Shown: piece by piece, positions 1-8,165 of the stretch
Position numbering within the stretch: position 1 is the first letter of the stretch
Layout of the letters: each line of letters starts with the position of its first letter
Assembly (NCBI RefSeq): GCF_026041215.1
Contig: NZ_JAPEIQ010000039.1
Span: forward strand, 62,001 to 126,000
Length of the DNA: 64,000 bases
Reading direction: 5' to 3'
DNA from: Hoyosella sp. YIM 151337
GTDB taxonomy: Bacteria; Actinomycetota; Actinomycetes; Mycobacteriales; Mycobacteriaceae
Made by a program: the position numbers and the translations under genes
The notes under the pieces: model-generated
What the model saw: only the letters and a program-made list of their open reading frames with translations
What the model was told of the DNA's origin: nothing
Databases searched by the model: none

Positions 1-1399
1 CGACCCAGCACACCACCTTCGACGAGGTGAAATGCTGGGGTTCGCCGCGAACCTCCCAGATTCCGTGATCGGGCTTCCGCCAGTTGTCGATCGCCTCCTC
101 GACCTGGCGTTTCAGCAGCGGCCACAGGTTCTCGGGGACCTGATTGCGGGAGCGCACGTGCAAATACACCGAGTCAAGGATGATTCCCCACACGTCATGC
201 TGCCGCTGGTTGAACGCTCCGTTGCCGATCCGGACCGGGCGTGCCCCCTCATAACCGGTCAGGTGCGTGAGTTCTTCTTCTACTAACTCGTGTTCACCAC
301 CGACCCCATACATCACCTGCAGCGGCACCGGCTCACCGTTCTCATCCACACCCATGTCCGAGATGAAGTCAAAGAAATCATTCGCCTCCCGATCGAGGCC
401 CAGCGTGTAGAGCCCCCACAGCGCGAACGTCGAATCACGGATCCAGGCGTAGCGATAATCCCAGTTGCGTTCACCACCGGGTGTTTCCGGGAGGGAGGTG
501 GTGGCGGCAGCGAGAAGCGCGCCGGTAGGTGCGTAGGTAAGGCCTTTCAGAGTGAGTGCGCTGCGCTGTAGGTATCCCCGCCACGGATGGTCTGGGAAGC
601 GGCCGATGGTGATCCACTGTCGCCAGCACTCCGCCGTATCCCACATTTTCTGGGCTGCTTCCGCGAAAGAGTGCGGTGCGGGTAACTCACCCCATGACAG
701 CGCAACAAAAACCTGATCGCCCTCGACCATGCGTGTACGCGCCCGGGCTTCACGGCGTTCGATGCCGAGACGGAGATTCGTTGTCAGCGTCAGCGTGGGC
801 TCACCCTCAGGTGAATCGGTGCAGTAGGCAGTGGCCTGCTCGTATACCTTTCCCGTGTACTCCCAGGCCGCTGCTTTCCGGTGGTAATCGAACGCTGGTT
901 CGCAGCTCAACTCGAGTTCGACGGTGCCGCTGACACATTTCACTGTGCGCAGCAGCATGTGTTCTGCATCCCAATCGGTCGGAGTGCGGCGGTGTGTGCG
1001 AGAGCGCTGGTCTGTGTTGTGCCATTTACCCATGACGAGCGCGTCACGCACGGTGAGCCACCCGGTTTCGGTCTGCCATGTCGTCTCGAGGATGAGACCG
1101 CCAGGGAGGTATCTGCGAGCGGCGGGCTGGCTTTGGCCATACGGCCCGAGCCGGAAATGGCCGGCACTGCGGTCGAGTATCGCGCCGAACACACTGGGCG
1201 AATCGGGCCGCGGGAGACACATCCACTCGACCGCACCGTTTGGAGCGATCAGACAGGTCGTTTCGCAGTCAGACAAAAAGCCGTAGTCGCCAATCGGGGG
1301 GAATCCGGGGTGTGCGCTGCGCTGCCGATGGGCCATGGGGCCCGGGGCCAGAGCTTGCTCGGTGCTTCCGGAATTCACGGTTTCCTCGGGCGTCGGCAT
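1..1399 (-). CDS. GH15 family trehalase / glucoamylase-like glycosidase (3' end outside window)
   Basis: Reading the minus strand gives an open frame with no stop from about 1399 to the window edge. It translates to a glycoside hydrolase family 15 protein. Visible are the N-terminal GDYGFLSDCET segment typical of actinobacterial GH15 trehalases, the ERNWDYRYAWIRDS block of the (alpha/alpha)6 barrel, and further on GAFNQRQHDVWG and a WEVRGEPQHFTSSKV stretch around the second half of the catalytic domain. The family hydrolyses alpha-glucosidic bonds. The closest remembered relative is the M. tuberculosis trehalase next to subI (Rv2402), which fits the neighbourhood. The start at 1399 (ATG) is uncertain. 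An in-frame ATG at 1336 is closer to the conserved region. The gene is divergent from the small membrane ORF at 1524. The C-terminal catalytic part lies beyond base 1. Confidence 0.88.
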   Translation of the reverse strand, partial: MPTPEETVNSGSTEQALAPGPMAHRQRSAHPGFPPIGDYGFLSDCETTCLIAPNGAVEWMCLPRPDSPSVFGAILDRSAGHFRLGPYGQSQPAARRYLPGGLILETTWQTETGWLTVRDALVMGKWHNTDQRSRTHRRTPTDWDAEHMLLRTVKCVSGTVELELSCEPAFDYHRKAAAWEYTGKVYEQATAYCTDSPEGEPTLTLTTNLRLGIERREARARTRMVEGDQVFVALSWGELPAPHSFAEAAQKMWDTAECWRQWITIGRFPDHPWRGYLQRSALTLKGLTYAPTGALLAAATTSLPETPGGERNWDYRYAWIRDSTFALWGLYTLGLDREANDFFDFISDMGVDENGEPVPLQVMYGVGGEHELVEEELTHLTGYEGARPVRIGNGAFNQRQHDVWGIILDSVYLHVRSRNQVPENLWPLLKRQVEEAIDNWRKPDHGIWEVRGEPQHFTSSKVVCWV

Positions 1400-1523
1400 T
1401 GCCCCATTGTGACGGTTGACTCTGTGCTCCGCTGAAGGAAACGGGGAATGGCCCCGAGCGGGCAGTGTGAGATGGTTCCTGGGCGCCTGGCGCAGCCGTG
1501 AGCGGAGCCCCAGATATGGTGGG

Positions 1524-1760
1524 GTGGTGGATGCGATCGCGCGCTGGTGGGACGGCGTGGAGTTGTGGATCGCCGGACTGCCCTTCGTGCCCCAGGTCAT
1601 CCTGGTTGTTTCGGTGATGCTCCCACTGTGCTTCTTCGCGGCCACGGTGCTCGACAAGATGCTGGCCCCGATAGTCAGCAGGGTTGAACGAAAGCGGCGG
1701 CAAAAGCGCACGCGGGGTTCGGAACGAGAAGGAGAGGTGGGCGGTGATGCCCAAATCTAG
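1524..1760 (+). CDS. Small single-span membrane protein (Rv2401A-like)
   Basis: This 78-residue ORF begins at a GTG directly after GATATGGTGG. It has one strong hydrophobic segment at about residues 19-45 (FVPQVILVVSVMLPLCFFAA) followed by a very basic tail (VERKRRQKRTRGSER). That predicts a single membrane helix with a cytoplasmic basic C-terminus. Position beside a trehalase and upstream of subI matches the small conserved membrane gene Rv2401A of mycobacteria, which has no known function. The longer version of this frame starting near 1416 is unlikely because its extra residues look like noncoding sequence. Its last codons overlap the next small ORF, suggesting coupled translation. Confidence 0.55.
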   Translation: MVDAIARWWDGVELWIAGLPFVPQVILVVSVMLPLCFFAATVLDKMLAPIVSRVERKRRQKRTRGSEREGEVGGDAQI

Positions 1761-1827
1761 GGTCACGCTCGCGCTATGTGCGCTGCTCCTTCTCGTGATT
1801 GCCGCGTGGGTGCTGTCCATGCTGTGA
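1747..1827 (+). CDS. Putative 26-aa membrane microprotein
   Basis: ATG at 1747 (a GTG lies just before it at 1744) opens a 26-codon frame ending TGA at 1825-1827. The product is a basic start (MPKSR) followed by one continuous hydrophobic stretch of about 20 residues rich in Leu, Ala and Val, then ends after SML. That is the layout of a single-helix microprotein. A purine-rich AGAAGGAGAGG lies about 10 bases upstream inside the preceding ORF, and the frame overlaps the 3' end of that ORF, as in translationally coupled pairs. No family recognised. It may work with the 78-aa protein. It could also be a chance ORF. Confidence 0.4.
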   Translation: MPKSRVTLALCALLLLVIAAWVLSML

Positions 1828-1844
1828 CGTTGCGGTGTGCCGTG

Positions 1845-1861
1845 CATCGCCCGCGGCGATG
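1845..1861 (+). terminator. Hairpin after the small membrane ORFs
   Basis: CATCGCC (1845-1851) and GGCGATG (1855-1861) form a perfect 7-bp stem with a CGC loop. It is not followed by a T-run. It lies between the 26-aa ORF and the subI leader promoter, so it probably ends or insulates the upstream transcript. Confidence 0.4.
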
Positions 1862-1880
1862 TGGTGTGCGTAAAAAGGAC

Positions 1881-1897
1881 TGCTAATATTGTCGCCG
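1881..1897 (+). promoter_or_regulatory. Extended -10 promoter of the subI leader
   Basis: TGC-TAATAT (1881-1889) is a near-consensus -10 hexamer with a TGn extension. Seven bases separate it from the G of the GTG at 1897, which puts the predicted transcription start on the start codon itself. No convincing -35 is visible, as is usual for extended -10 promoters. This supports a leaderless mRNA for the short ORF that follows. Confidence 0.65.
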
Positions 1898-1989
1898 TGG
1901 AAGAGACCGGCAAGTACGAGGTGCGCCATCAACTGGCGCTCATCGCCGTTGGTCTGCCTGCAGTCGCTGACATCATGTGTTGTCGCTAG
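1897..1989 (+). CDS. Leader peptide with terminal Cys-Cys-Arg, probable cysteine attenuator of the sulfate importer
   Basis: This is a 30-codon frame, GTG to TAG, ending MCCR. Its start coincides with the transcription start predicted from the extended -10 element, so it would be read from a leaderless mRNA. Cys-ending leaderless short ORFs upstream of sulfur genes are known in mycobacteria, where translation through the Cys codons reports cysteine supply. Here the next gene is subI of a sulfate importer, 128 bases downstream, which fits. The segment covering the two Cys codons and the Arg codon, GTTGTCGC (1979-1986), is exactly complementary to GCGACAAC (2120-2127) at the subI start codon. 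That suggests the leader RNA can mask subI initiation unless a stalled ribosome covers it. Seen: ORF, promoter, complementarity. Inferred: the mechanism. Confidence 0.72.
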   Translation: MEETGKYEVRHQLALIAVGLPAVADIMCCR

Positions 1990-2127
1990 CTGAAGCCTGA
2001 GCGGCGGGTATCTCCCGCCGGGGCCGGGAACCGCCCCCGAATGCGGTGACCACTCTTAAGAGACCGCCGCGGCAATGGCGTGCGTCAAAGTCAGCAGACA
2101 GAAGGACACCAGTTTTCATGCGACAAC
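1979..2127 (+). promoter_or_regulatory. 5' regulatory RNA of subI: hairpin and leader/start-codon complementarity
   Basis: After the leader stop codon there is a 7-bp GC hairpin, CGGCGGG (2002-2008) with CCCGCCG (2014-2020) and a 5-base loop. The last bases of the leader ORF (1979-1986) can pair over 8 bp with 2120-2127, which includes the G of the subI ATG. Closing the hairpin brings the two partners closer. A likely ribosome binding site for subI is AGAAGGA at about 2099-2105. Confidence 0.45.
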
Positions 2128-3152
2128 CCAGGGTGAGTTTTCCGGGGATCCTCGGGCTGCTGGGCCTTGTTCTGCTCCTCGCGGGATGTGGTGGCGGGCC
2201 CAGCGACATCCCCGGACAAAAGACCGTGGGCGGCGACGGCAGCCGGGGCACGCTCGGCTTGTTCGCCTACGCCGTGCCGAAGGTTGGCTTCGATGAGATC
2301 ATTCCGGAGTTCGCGCAGACACCCGAAGGGGCGGGTGTGGCTTTCCTGCAGTCGTTTGGCGCATCTGCAGATCAGTCCCGAAAAGTCGCGAACGGTGCTC
2401 CTGCCGATGTGGTGAACTTCTCCGCTGAACCAGACATCCGTCGCTTGGTTGATGCAGGACTGGTCGCGCCCGATTGGGACGCGGGACAGTACAACGGCGT
2501 CCCGTTTGGTTCCGTCGTCACCCTCGTCGTACGTCCGGGAAACCCGTTGGGTATCGAAACCTGGGAAGACCTTCTCCGGCCCGGAATCGAGGTGGTAACG
2601 CCGAACCCGTTCAGTTCCGGTTCGGCGAAATGGAACCTGCTCGCCCCGTACGCCGTGATGAGTGAAGGCGGCGCGGAGCGTGAACGTGGCCTCGACTTTG
2701 TCAGGGCCCTGGTTCTCGATCACATCAAAATTCAGCCCGGCTCAAGCCGTGAAGCGACAGAAGCCTTCCTGCAGGGCCGCGGAGATGTTCTCATCACCTA
2801 CGAAAACGAGGCGATTTTCCTGCAGCGCATGGGCGACCCAGTGGACTTCATCACGCCCGACCAGACCCTTCGGATCGACAATCCGATGGCAGTGATCGAA
2901 AACAGCCCCCGCCGCGACATCGCAGAAGATTTCCTCGCCTTCCAGTACTCGAAGGAAGGTCAGCGCACCTGGGCGCGTGCAGGTTTCCGTCCGGTCGATC
3001 CCGAAGTGCAAGCCGAATTTGCAGGGGAGTTTCCGCAGCCATCAACGGTGTGGGCTGTTGACGATCTGGGCGGATGGCGGCAGGTCAACGACGAATACTT
3101 CGACCCGGACCACGGTGCGATTTCGACGATCTACTACGAAGCGCTGAGGTAG
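2118..3152 (+). CDS. subI: Sulfate ABC transporter substrate-binding lipoprotein
   Basis: This 344-residue protein captures sulfate (possibly thiosulfate) outside the membrane and hands it to CysT/CysW. I place the start at ATG 2118, preceded by AGAAGGA. It opens with a basic, hydrophobic signal sequence ending in the lipobox LLAGC, so the mature protein is lipid-anchored at that Cys. The longer frame from 2046 would put 24 polar residues ahead of the signal peptide. The mature part has the sulfate-binding family layout, with FAYAVPKVGFDEIIPEF near the N-terminus, a GASADQSRKV ligand-loop segment, and GSSREATEAF later. The gene is first in a four-gene operon with cysT (5-bp gap), cysW and cysA, behind a Cys-codon leader ORF. 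Confidence 0.92.
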   Translation: MRQPRVSFPGILGLLGLVLLLAGCGGGPSDIPGQKTVGGDGSRGTLGLFAYAVPKVGFDEIIPEFAQTPEGAGVAFLQSFGASADQSRKVANGAPADVVNFSAEPDIRRLVDAGLVAPDWDAGQYNGVPFGSVVTLVVRPGNPLGIETWEDLLRPGIEVVTPNPFSSGSAKWNLLAPYAVMSEGGAERERGLDFVRALVLDHIKIQPGSSREATEAFLQGRGDVLITYENEAIFLQRMGDPVDFITPDQTLRIDNPMAVIENSPRRDIAEDFLAFQYSKEGQRTWARAGFRPVDPEVQAEFAGEFPQPSTVWAVDDLGGWRQVNDEYFDPDHGAISTIYYEALR

Positions 3153-3157
3153 CAGAC

Positions 3158-4003
3158 GTGACTATTCAGGACGCAGCAACCCCGCCCCCGCCTTCGAAGG
3201 TCAGCCGATTTTCTGGCACCGTCGGCCCCCTCGGCGTTGGTGTCGCGGTGCTGTGGCTCAGCATCATCGTGTTGTTACCGCTCGCGGCACTGACGGCAAC
3301 ATCCTTCGAAAACGGACTGAGCGGCTTCTGGGACGCCGTCACCGCGCCGGGCGCTGTGGCAGCGTTGCGCATCACTGCCATCGTGTCGGCAATCGTGGCT
3401 CTCATCAACGTCGTGTTCGGCACACTCGTCGCCTGGGTCCTGGTCCGTGACGAGTTTCCCGGGAAGCGGTTTGTCAATGCGATCATTGACCTGCCATTCG
3501 CACTGCCCACCATCGTGGCGAGTATCGTTTTGCTCTCGCTGTATGGGCCGGAAAGCCCAATTAATGTGCACCTCAACGCGACTCAGCCGGGCTTGGTTGT
3601 CGCCCTGGCATTCGTGACGCTGCCGTTCGTTGTGCGGTCGGTGCAGCCAGTACTTATCGAGTTAGAGAAAGATGTGGAGGAGGCCGCAGCTTCGCTGGGG
3701 GCAAGTAACCTCACAATCTTCTGGAAAGTCGTTCTTCCGGTGCTTGCGCCGGCTATTTTCGGCGGCGCTGGACTGGCATTCGCCCGCGCTATCGGAGAGT
3801 TCGGTTCGATCATTTTGATCGGCGGGAATATTCGGGGCGAAACCCAGGTCGCGTCGCAGTACATTCAGCAGCAGCTCGAAATGGACCGGCCTGTCAATGC
3901 CGCTGCGGTGTCCGTGGTCTTGCTGATCATCGCCTTCATCACGCTGCTCGTGCTGCGGGTGCTGGCACAGCGCTCGATCCGGCGAGAGGAGACCGCAGCA
4001 TGA
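3158..4003 (+). CDS. cysT: Sulfate ABC transporter permease CysT
   Basis: One of the two membrane subunits of the sulfate importer, 281 residues. It starts at GTG 3158, five bases after the subI stop. A start at 3074 would overlap subI by about 80 bases. About six hydrophobic segments are visible. The EAA-loop, the docking site for the CysA ATPase, appears near residue 180 as EEAAASLGASNLTIFWKVVLP. GEFGSIILIGG near the end is typical of the CysT/CysU family. It forms a heterodimeric channel with CysW. The stop overlaps the cysW start in an ATGA junction, so translation is coupled. Confidence 0.93.
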   Translation: MTIQDAATPPPPSKVSRFSGTVGPLGVGVAVLWLSIIVLLPLAALTATSFENGLSGFWDAVTAPGAVAALRITAIVSAIVALINVVFGTLVAWVLVRDEFPGKRFVNAIIDLPFALPTIVASIVLLSLYGPESPINVHLNATQPGLVVALAFVTLPFVVRSVQPVLIELEKDVEEAAASLGASNLTIFWKVVLPVLAPAIFGGAGLAFARAIGEFGSIILIGGNIRGETQVASQYIQQQLEMDRPVNAAAVSVVLLIIAFITLLVLRVLAQRSIRREETAA

Positions 4004-4809
4004 TCGTGACCCGCGGCTGGCGCTACGCGCTTCGGTTTACTGCGCTCGGGTACCTGGCGGTCCTGGTGCTGATGCCGATCGCGATGATCCTGTACCGCTC
4101 GTTTGAGAATGGGATATTAGCGTTCTGGGAGTCGATCACTACGCCCGCAGCGATCTCAGCGCTGAATCTTTCCCTGCTGATCGTCGCGATCGTTGTGCCC
4201 GTCAACGTCATTTTCGGCATCCTGACCGCGCTAGCGCTGGCACGCGGGCGCTTTCCCGGGCGGCGTCTGCTCGAAGCGGTGGTCGATATTCCCTTCGCAG
4301 TCTCACCAGTTGTGGTTGGTGTCGCGTTAATCACCCTTTGGGGTGTCGGGGGATGGTTCGGCACGTTCGTCGAGAACATCGGAATCCGGGTGATCTTCGG
4401 GATCCCAGGAATGGTGCTCGCGACGATCTTCGTCACGTTGCCGTTCGTGGTCCGCGAAGTTGAACCGGTCTTGCGTGAAATCGGTGAAGAACAGGAGCAG
4501 GCTGCAGCAACGCTGGGCGCGAACGCTTGGCAGACGTTCTCCCGGATCACGCTGCCCGCCATTCGCTGGGGTCTCACCTACGGTGTGATTCTCACGGTGG
4601 CACGCGCACTTGGTGAATTCGGTGCAGTGCTTTTCGTGTCCTCCGGATTCGCGGGGGTCTCGCAAACGCTCACCCTGCTCGTACATGCCCGCTACATCGA
4701 TGACCACAACACCTACGGTGCTTACACCGCAGCCACGTTGCTCATGATGCTCGCGATCTTGACACTGCTGCTGATGACAGTCCTCGACCGCAAGAGGAGC
4801 ACAACATGA
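4000..4809 (+). CDS. cysW: Sulfate ABC transporter permease CysW
   Basis: The second membrane subunit of the sulfate importer, 269 residues, paired with CysT. Six hydrophobic spans can be read. The EAA-loop is [21 protein letters not shown], and [14 protein letters not shown] near the C-terminus matches the CysW family. Start and stop both sit in four-base ATGA overlaps (with cysT at 4000-4003 and cysA at 4806-4809), so the three genes are translationally coupled. It brings sulfate into the cytoplasm, where CysD/CysN activate it. Confidence 0.93.
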   Translation: MIVTRGWRYALRFTALGYLAVLVLMPIAMILYRSFENGILAFWESITTPAAISALNLSLLIVAIVVPVNVIFGILTALALARGRFPGRRLLEAVVDIPFAVSPVVVGVALITLWGVGGWFGTFVENIGIRVIFGIPGMVLATIFVTLPFVVREVEPVLREIGEEQEQAAATLGANAWQTFSRITLPAIRWGLTYGVILTVARALGEFGAVLFVSSGFAGVSQTLTLLVHARYIDDHNTYGAYTAATLLMMLAILTLLLMTVLDRKRSTT

Positions 4810-5783
4810 TCACCGTGACCGGTCTCCGCAAGAACTACGGTGACTTCAAGGCACTCGATGACGTGACCCTGGAGATACCCTCAGGCTCCCTGACAGCGCT
4901 GCTCGGCCCCTCCGGATCGGGAAAATCAACACTCTTGCGCTCCATCGCGGGTCTTGAGCATCCAGACTCAGGTGCGGTCACCATCGGTGACGACGATGTG
5001 ACAGGCGTTCCGCCGCAGAAGCGCGGCATTGGTTTCGTCTTCCAGCACTACGCTGCGTTCAAGCACATGACAGTCCGTGACAACATTGCGTTCGGCCTGA
5101 AGATCCGTCGTCGTCCCAAGAACGAAATCGCTGACCGCGTGGACGAACTGCTGCGCATCGTCGGCCTTGACGGGTTCCAGCGCCGCTACCCCTCACAACT
5201 CTCAGGTGGCCAGCGCCAGCGCATGGCGCTAGCCCGCGCGCTCGCGGTCGACCCGAAAGTGCTCCTGCTCGATGAGCCGTTCGGTGCGCTCGATGCCAAG
5301 GTCCGCGCGGACCTGCGTGAGTGGCTCCGCCGGCTTCATGACGAGGTGCACGTCACCACTGTTCTCGTTACGCACGATCAGGAGGAGGCGCTCGACGTCG
5401 CCGACCGGATCGCTGTGATGAATCGTGGTCGCATCGAACAGGTCGGTTCACCCGACGACCTGTACGAGCGTCCCGCCAACGAATTCGTCATGTCGTTCCT
5501 CGGGCCGGTCGCGACGATCAGCGGTATGATGGTCCGCCCGCACGATCTGCACCTCGACCGCGTCTACCATCCGGGTGCAGTCGAAGCGGTGGTGGATCGT
5601 ATCGTCCGCCTCGGGTTCGAGGTCCGAGTGGAACTCCAACCTGTTAACGGTGATCCACGCCTGTCCGCGCAGATCACGCGGGGCGACGCTGATGATCTGC
5701 GGCTTGTCCGCGGAGAACAGATTTACGTGCGAGCCACCCACGTTCCTGATGGTGCCTCGCAGCCTATTTCCAATGGGATCTGA
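4806..5783 (+). CDS. cysA: Sulfate ABC transporter ATPase CysA
   Basis: The 325-residue ATPase that drives the CysT/CysW channel. All nucleotide-binding motifs are present in order: Walker [10 protein letters not shown] (about residue 34), Q-loop FVFQHY, signature [15 protein letters not shown], Walker [12 protein letters not shown], and H-loop [16 protein letters not shown]. The C-terminal part (about 235-325) is the TOBE-like regulatory domain of the CysA/MalK class, with [11 protein letters not shown]. Last gene of the importer operon. No clear terminator hairpin follows. The next gene begins 68 bp later on the same strand and could be partly cotranscribed. Confidence 0.94.
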   Translation: MITVTGLRKNYGDFKALDDVTLEIPSGSLTALLGPSGSGKSTLLRSIAGLEHPDSGAVTIGDDDVTGVPPQKRGIGFVFQHYAAFKHMTVRDNIAFGLKIRRRPKNEIADRVDELLRIVGLDGFQRRYPSQLSGGQRQRMALARALAVDPKVLLLDEPFGALDAKVRADLREWLRRLHDEVHVTTVLVTHDQEEALDVADRIAVMNRGRIEQVGSPDDLYERPANEFVMSFLGPVATISGMMVRPHDLHLDRVYHPGAVEAVVDRIVRLGFEVRVELQPVNGDPRLSAQITRGDADDLRLVRGEQIYVRATHVPDGASQPISNGI

Positions 5784-5851
5784 GGATTACGGGACGCCTG
5801 AATCCGGTCATATCGCCTACCCGTGCGGGAGCGGCGGATTAATGTCAGGAC

Positions 5852-8146
5852 ATGGTGACACGGACCCGCCCGGCTGGAGTCGCAGCTATCGTCGCAGCGC
5901 TCGTTCTTGCGGGGTGTTCGCCAGGCATCGATGAACGTGAAGAACAGCCCGCCGACGACGCGCCACCGGCTGCAGAACCCGCGCTGCGGGCGCTCCCGGC
6001 GGAATCGATCGAAGTACCCGGCGAGTGGTACCGAGAGGACGACTACGCCGGTTTGGGCATGGACTTCCTTGCACCGGCTGAGGGTGTGCCCTTCGCGTTC
6101 GCACTCAACGTTGCGGCTCCGCGCGAACCTGCCCACCCGCAGGTGTGGTTGTCCGACGACGGATTCGGCTGGTTTCGCGCCGATGTCGCGGCAGATTACC
6201 AAGGAGCCTTCACCGGCGGACTGATCGGCAACCCCGAGGTTTCGGGTCTTGCCGGAGTGTCGTATGAAGAGGGCACGTTGCGCTCACGGCTGTGGCGTTC
6301 AGCGGACCGGCGCGAATGGCACGAGGTAGAACTGCCTCCGGAGTTCGCCCAGACGTTCCGTGTCAGCGCGGGCGCTGCCGCGGGGCAGCGCATCTACCTT
6401 GCCGGTGTGTCGGTTGGCAAAGAACTCGCCGTCGCGATCGTTGACGGCGCTGACGTCGAGTACGTCACTCTGCCGCCCATCGCTGACCGAGATCAGCGGC
6501 TCGTGGTGGATGCGGCCGCGTTCGACGATTCGGTTGTTGTCCTCGTGCAGCATGGCGAGGAAGGGGCAGCCGGACGATTCGAAACGTACACGTCAGACGA
6601 TGGTGGTGCGACATGGAGCAGTCCCACTCGAATCACCGATGACCCGGACATCTTCCTTTCCGGGATGGCGTGGACGGGTGATCGGTTCCTCGTCACCGGT
6701 GGTGCACGTGATCCCGACACCGGCGGACTGTTGCCCGCCGCGTGGACATCGGAGGACGGGCAGCGGTGGGACGGTGAGCTTGTTCCGCCGCCACCGGACG
6801 ATTCCGTCTTCTACGTCGCGGAAGGCGTGGACACAGTGCTGGGCCGCCCCGCTGTGCGTGACGGCATCGCGTTCATGGTCGGCAGCAACGACGATTCGCT
6901 GCGAGCCGGTTTTTACAACCGAAACGCGGCCGGCGAGTGGGCTTTCACTGGAACTTCCGATCTTCTCGGCTTTCCGGGAGTGGGCGGACTCACCTTGTCG
7001 GTGAATCCGGACGAGCAAGTCGCGATACTCAGCCCCTTCGGTGCTGGACTCGCTGTGGTGGGTGTTCACGGACGCGAGGATGCGTGGCGCGAACTCGAGC
7101 GCTCTGGGGCTCTTGAACAGGTCGCCCAGGTTGACTCGGCAACGCCCGCGCCGCGGCACATGTACCTGGAGACGTTGCGTGTGCGGTACGAGGCCGATGG
7201 GCCAGAGTTCCGGAGCACACCCGAGCGGGCGCTCTGGCAGCTCACTGAGGATCGCTCCCTGCACCCCATCCCGTACGAGCCGCCTGAAGTTGCCGAGATG
7301 ACCGACACCGTGACAGGTGCATTTGGGCAGGATGACATTGTTCTAGCGGGTTCTCGGTTCAGCCCGACGCGCCAGCGGGTAGAGCCGCGCGCCTGGTTCC
7401 GGAGCGTCCTTGGCGAGCCCTGGGAGCCCGCCGGCGGGTTCGGGGATGTCATAGACGTTCGTTTCACCGCTGTGCACCGGATCGGTGAGGAGTGGGTTGC
7501 GTCGGGCACGAGCGCCGACGCTGCCGCCGAGGAACCAGTGGGCCGCCCATCGGTGTGGACGTCCGGTGATGGTCGTGGCTGGAGCGATGCGATCATTCTC
7601 GATGACGACGCGGGGGTTGTATCAGACGTGTGCGCACTGCCCGGCGGCGGCCTCCTCGCCGTCGGCTCCCTTGATAACGGGGATGTGCGCGTCCCAGCCG
7701 CCTGGCGAAACACCGGAGAAGAATGGGATCGAGCGACCGCGGAGATCCTGACCACGGGAGTCGGAGTCTTAACTGGGTGCGCTGGGTCCGGCAGCGGGGT
7801 AGTGATCGGAGCCAGCACGGGCGGCCGAAACATTGTGCTGCGCACGGAGGACGGGATCGAATTCGCCGGTGTGTTCCGCACCGGCTATGGCTCGAGTATG
7901 GGACGCCCTGTGCCAGTGAATGCGGGCTACGCAGCACCGGGCCGCTTCACATCTGACGATGCGAGCGGCCCAGTGGTGTGGCTTTCCGCGGACGGGATCC
8001 GCTGGACGCCTTGGCGTATTCCGTCGCACACGGACGGGATCACGCGGGGCGTACAGCCTTTCGGCGATGGAGTTGTCGTGACAATGGACTCAGAAGTGGG
8101 CCCGCCCGTGCAGATCGTTCAGCACGTTGATCCGGCGGCAGAATGA
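5852..8146 (+). CDS. Large secreted lipoprotein with Asp-box-like repeats, probable beta-propeller, unknown function
   Basis: A 764-residue protein starting with a classical lipoprotein signal (hydrophobic run ending VLAGC, about residue 22) and an acidic, Pro-rich linker. The rest carries many repeats of the form W-[LTR]-S-x-DG-x-x-W: WLSDDGFGW (~98), WRSADRREW (~147), YTSDDGGATW (~246), WTSEDGQRW (~297), WTSGDGRGW (~568) and WLSADGIRW (~708). These resemble the Asp-box turns of BNR/sialidase-like beta-propellers, so a cell-surface multi-blade propeller is likely. No sialidase catalytic residues were identified. It lies between the sulfate importer and the cysteine genes, convergent with cysN (19-bp gap). 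I know no sulfur role for this family. A ligand-binding or scaffold function is possible. Confidence 0.72.
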   Translation: MVTRTRPAGVAAIVAALVLAGCSPGIDEREEQPADDAPPAAEPALRALPAESIEVPGEWYREDDYAGLGMDFLAPAEGVPFAFALNVAAPREPAHPQVWLSDDGFGWFRADVAADYQGAFTGGLIGNPEVSGLAGVSYEEGTLRSRLWRSADRREWHEVELPPEFAQTFRVSAGAAAGQRIYLAGVSVGKELAVAIVDGADVEYVTLPPIADRDQRLVVDAAAFDDSVVVLVQHGEEGAAGRFETYTSDDGGATWSSPTRITDDPDIFLSGMAWTGDRFLVTGGARDPDTGGLLPAAWTSEDGQRWDGELVPPPPDDSVFYVAEGVDTVLGRPAVRDGIAFMVGSNDDSLRAGFYNRNAAGEWAFTGTSDLLGFPGVGGLTLSVNPDEQVAILSPFGAGLAVVGVHGREDAWRELERSGALEQVAQVDSATPAPRHMYLETLRVRYEADGPEFRSTPERALWQLTEDRSLHPIPYEPPEVAEMTDTVTGAFGQDDIVLAGSRFSPTRQRVEPRAWFRSVLGEPWEPAGGFGDVIDVRFTAVHRIGEEWVASGTSADAAAEEPVGRPSVWTSGDGRGWSDAIILDDDAGVVSDVCALPGGGLLAVGSLDNGDVRVPAAWRNTGEEWDRATAEILTTGVGVLTGCAGSGSGVVIGASTGGRNIVLRTEDGIEFAGVFRTGYGSSMGRPVPVNAGYAAPGRFTSDDASGPVVWLSADGIRWTPWRIPSHTDGITRGVQPFGDGVVVTMDSEVGPPVQIVQHVDPAAE

Positions 8147-8165
8147 CCGCTGGCGCCCGCTGCGA

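Noticed and set aside
1830-2117. SAM-type or other metabolite riboswitch upstream of subI
   Set aside because: No recognised aptamer core. The Cys-codon leader ORF explains the region better.
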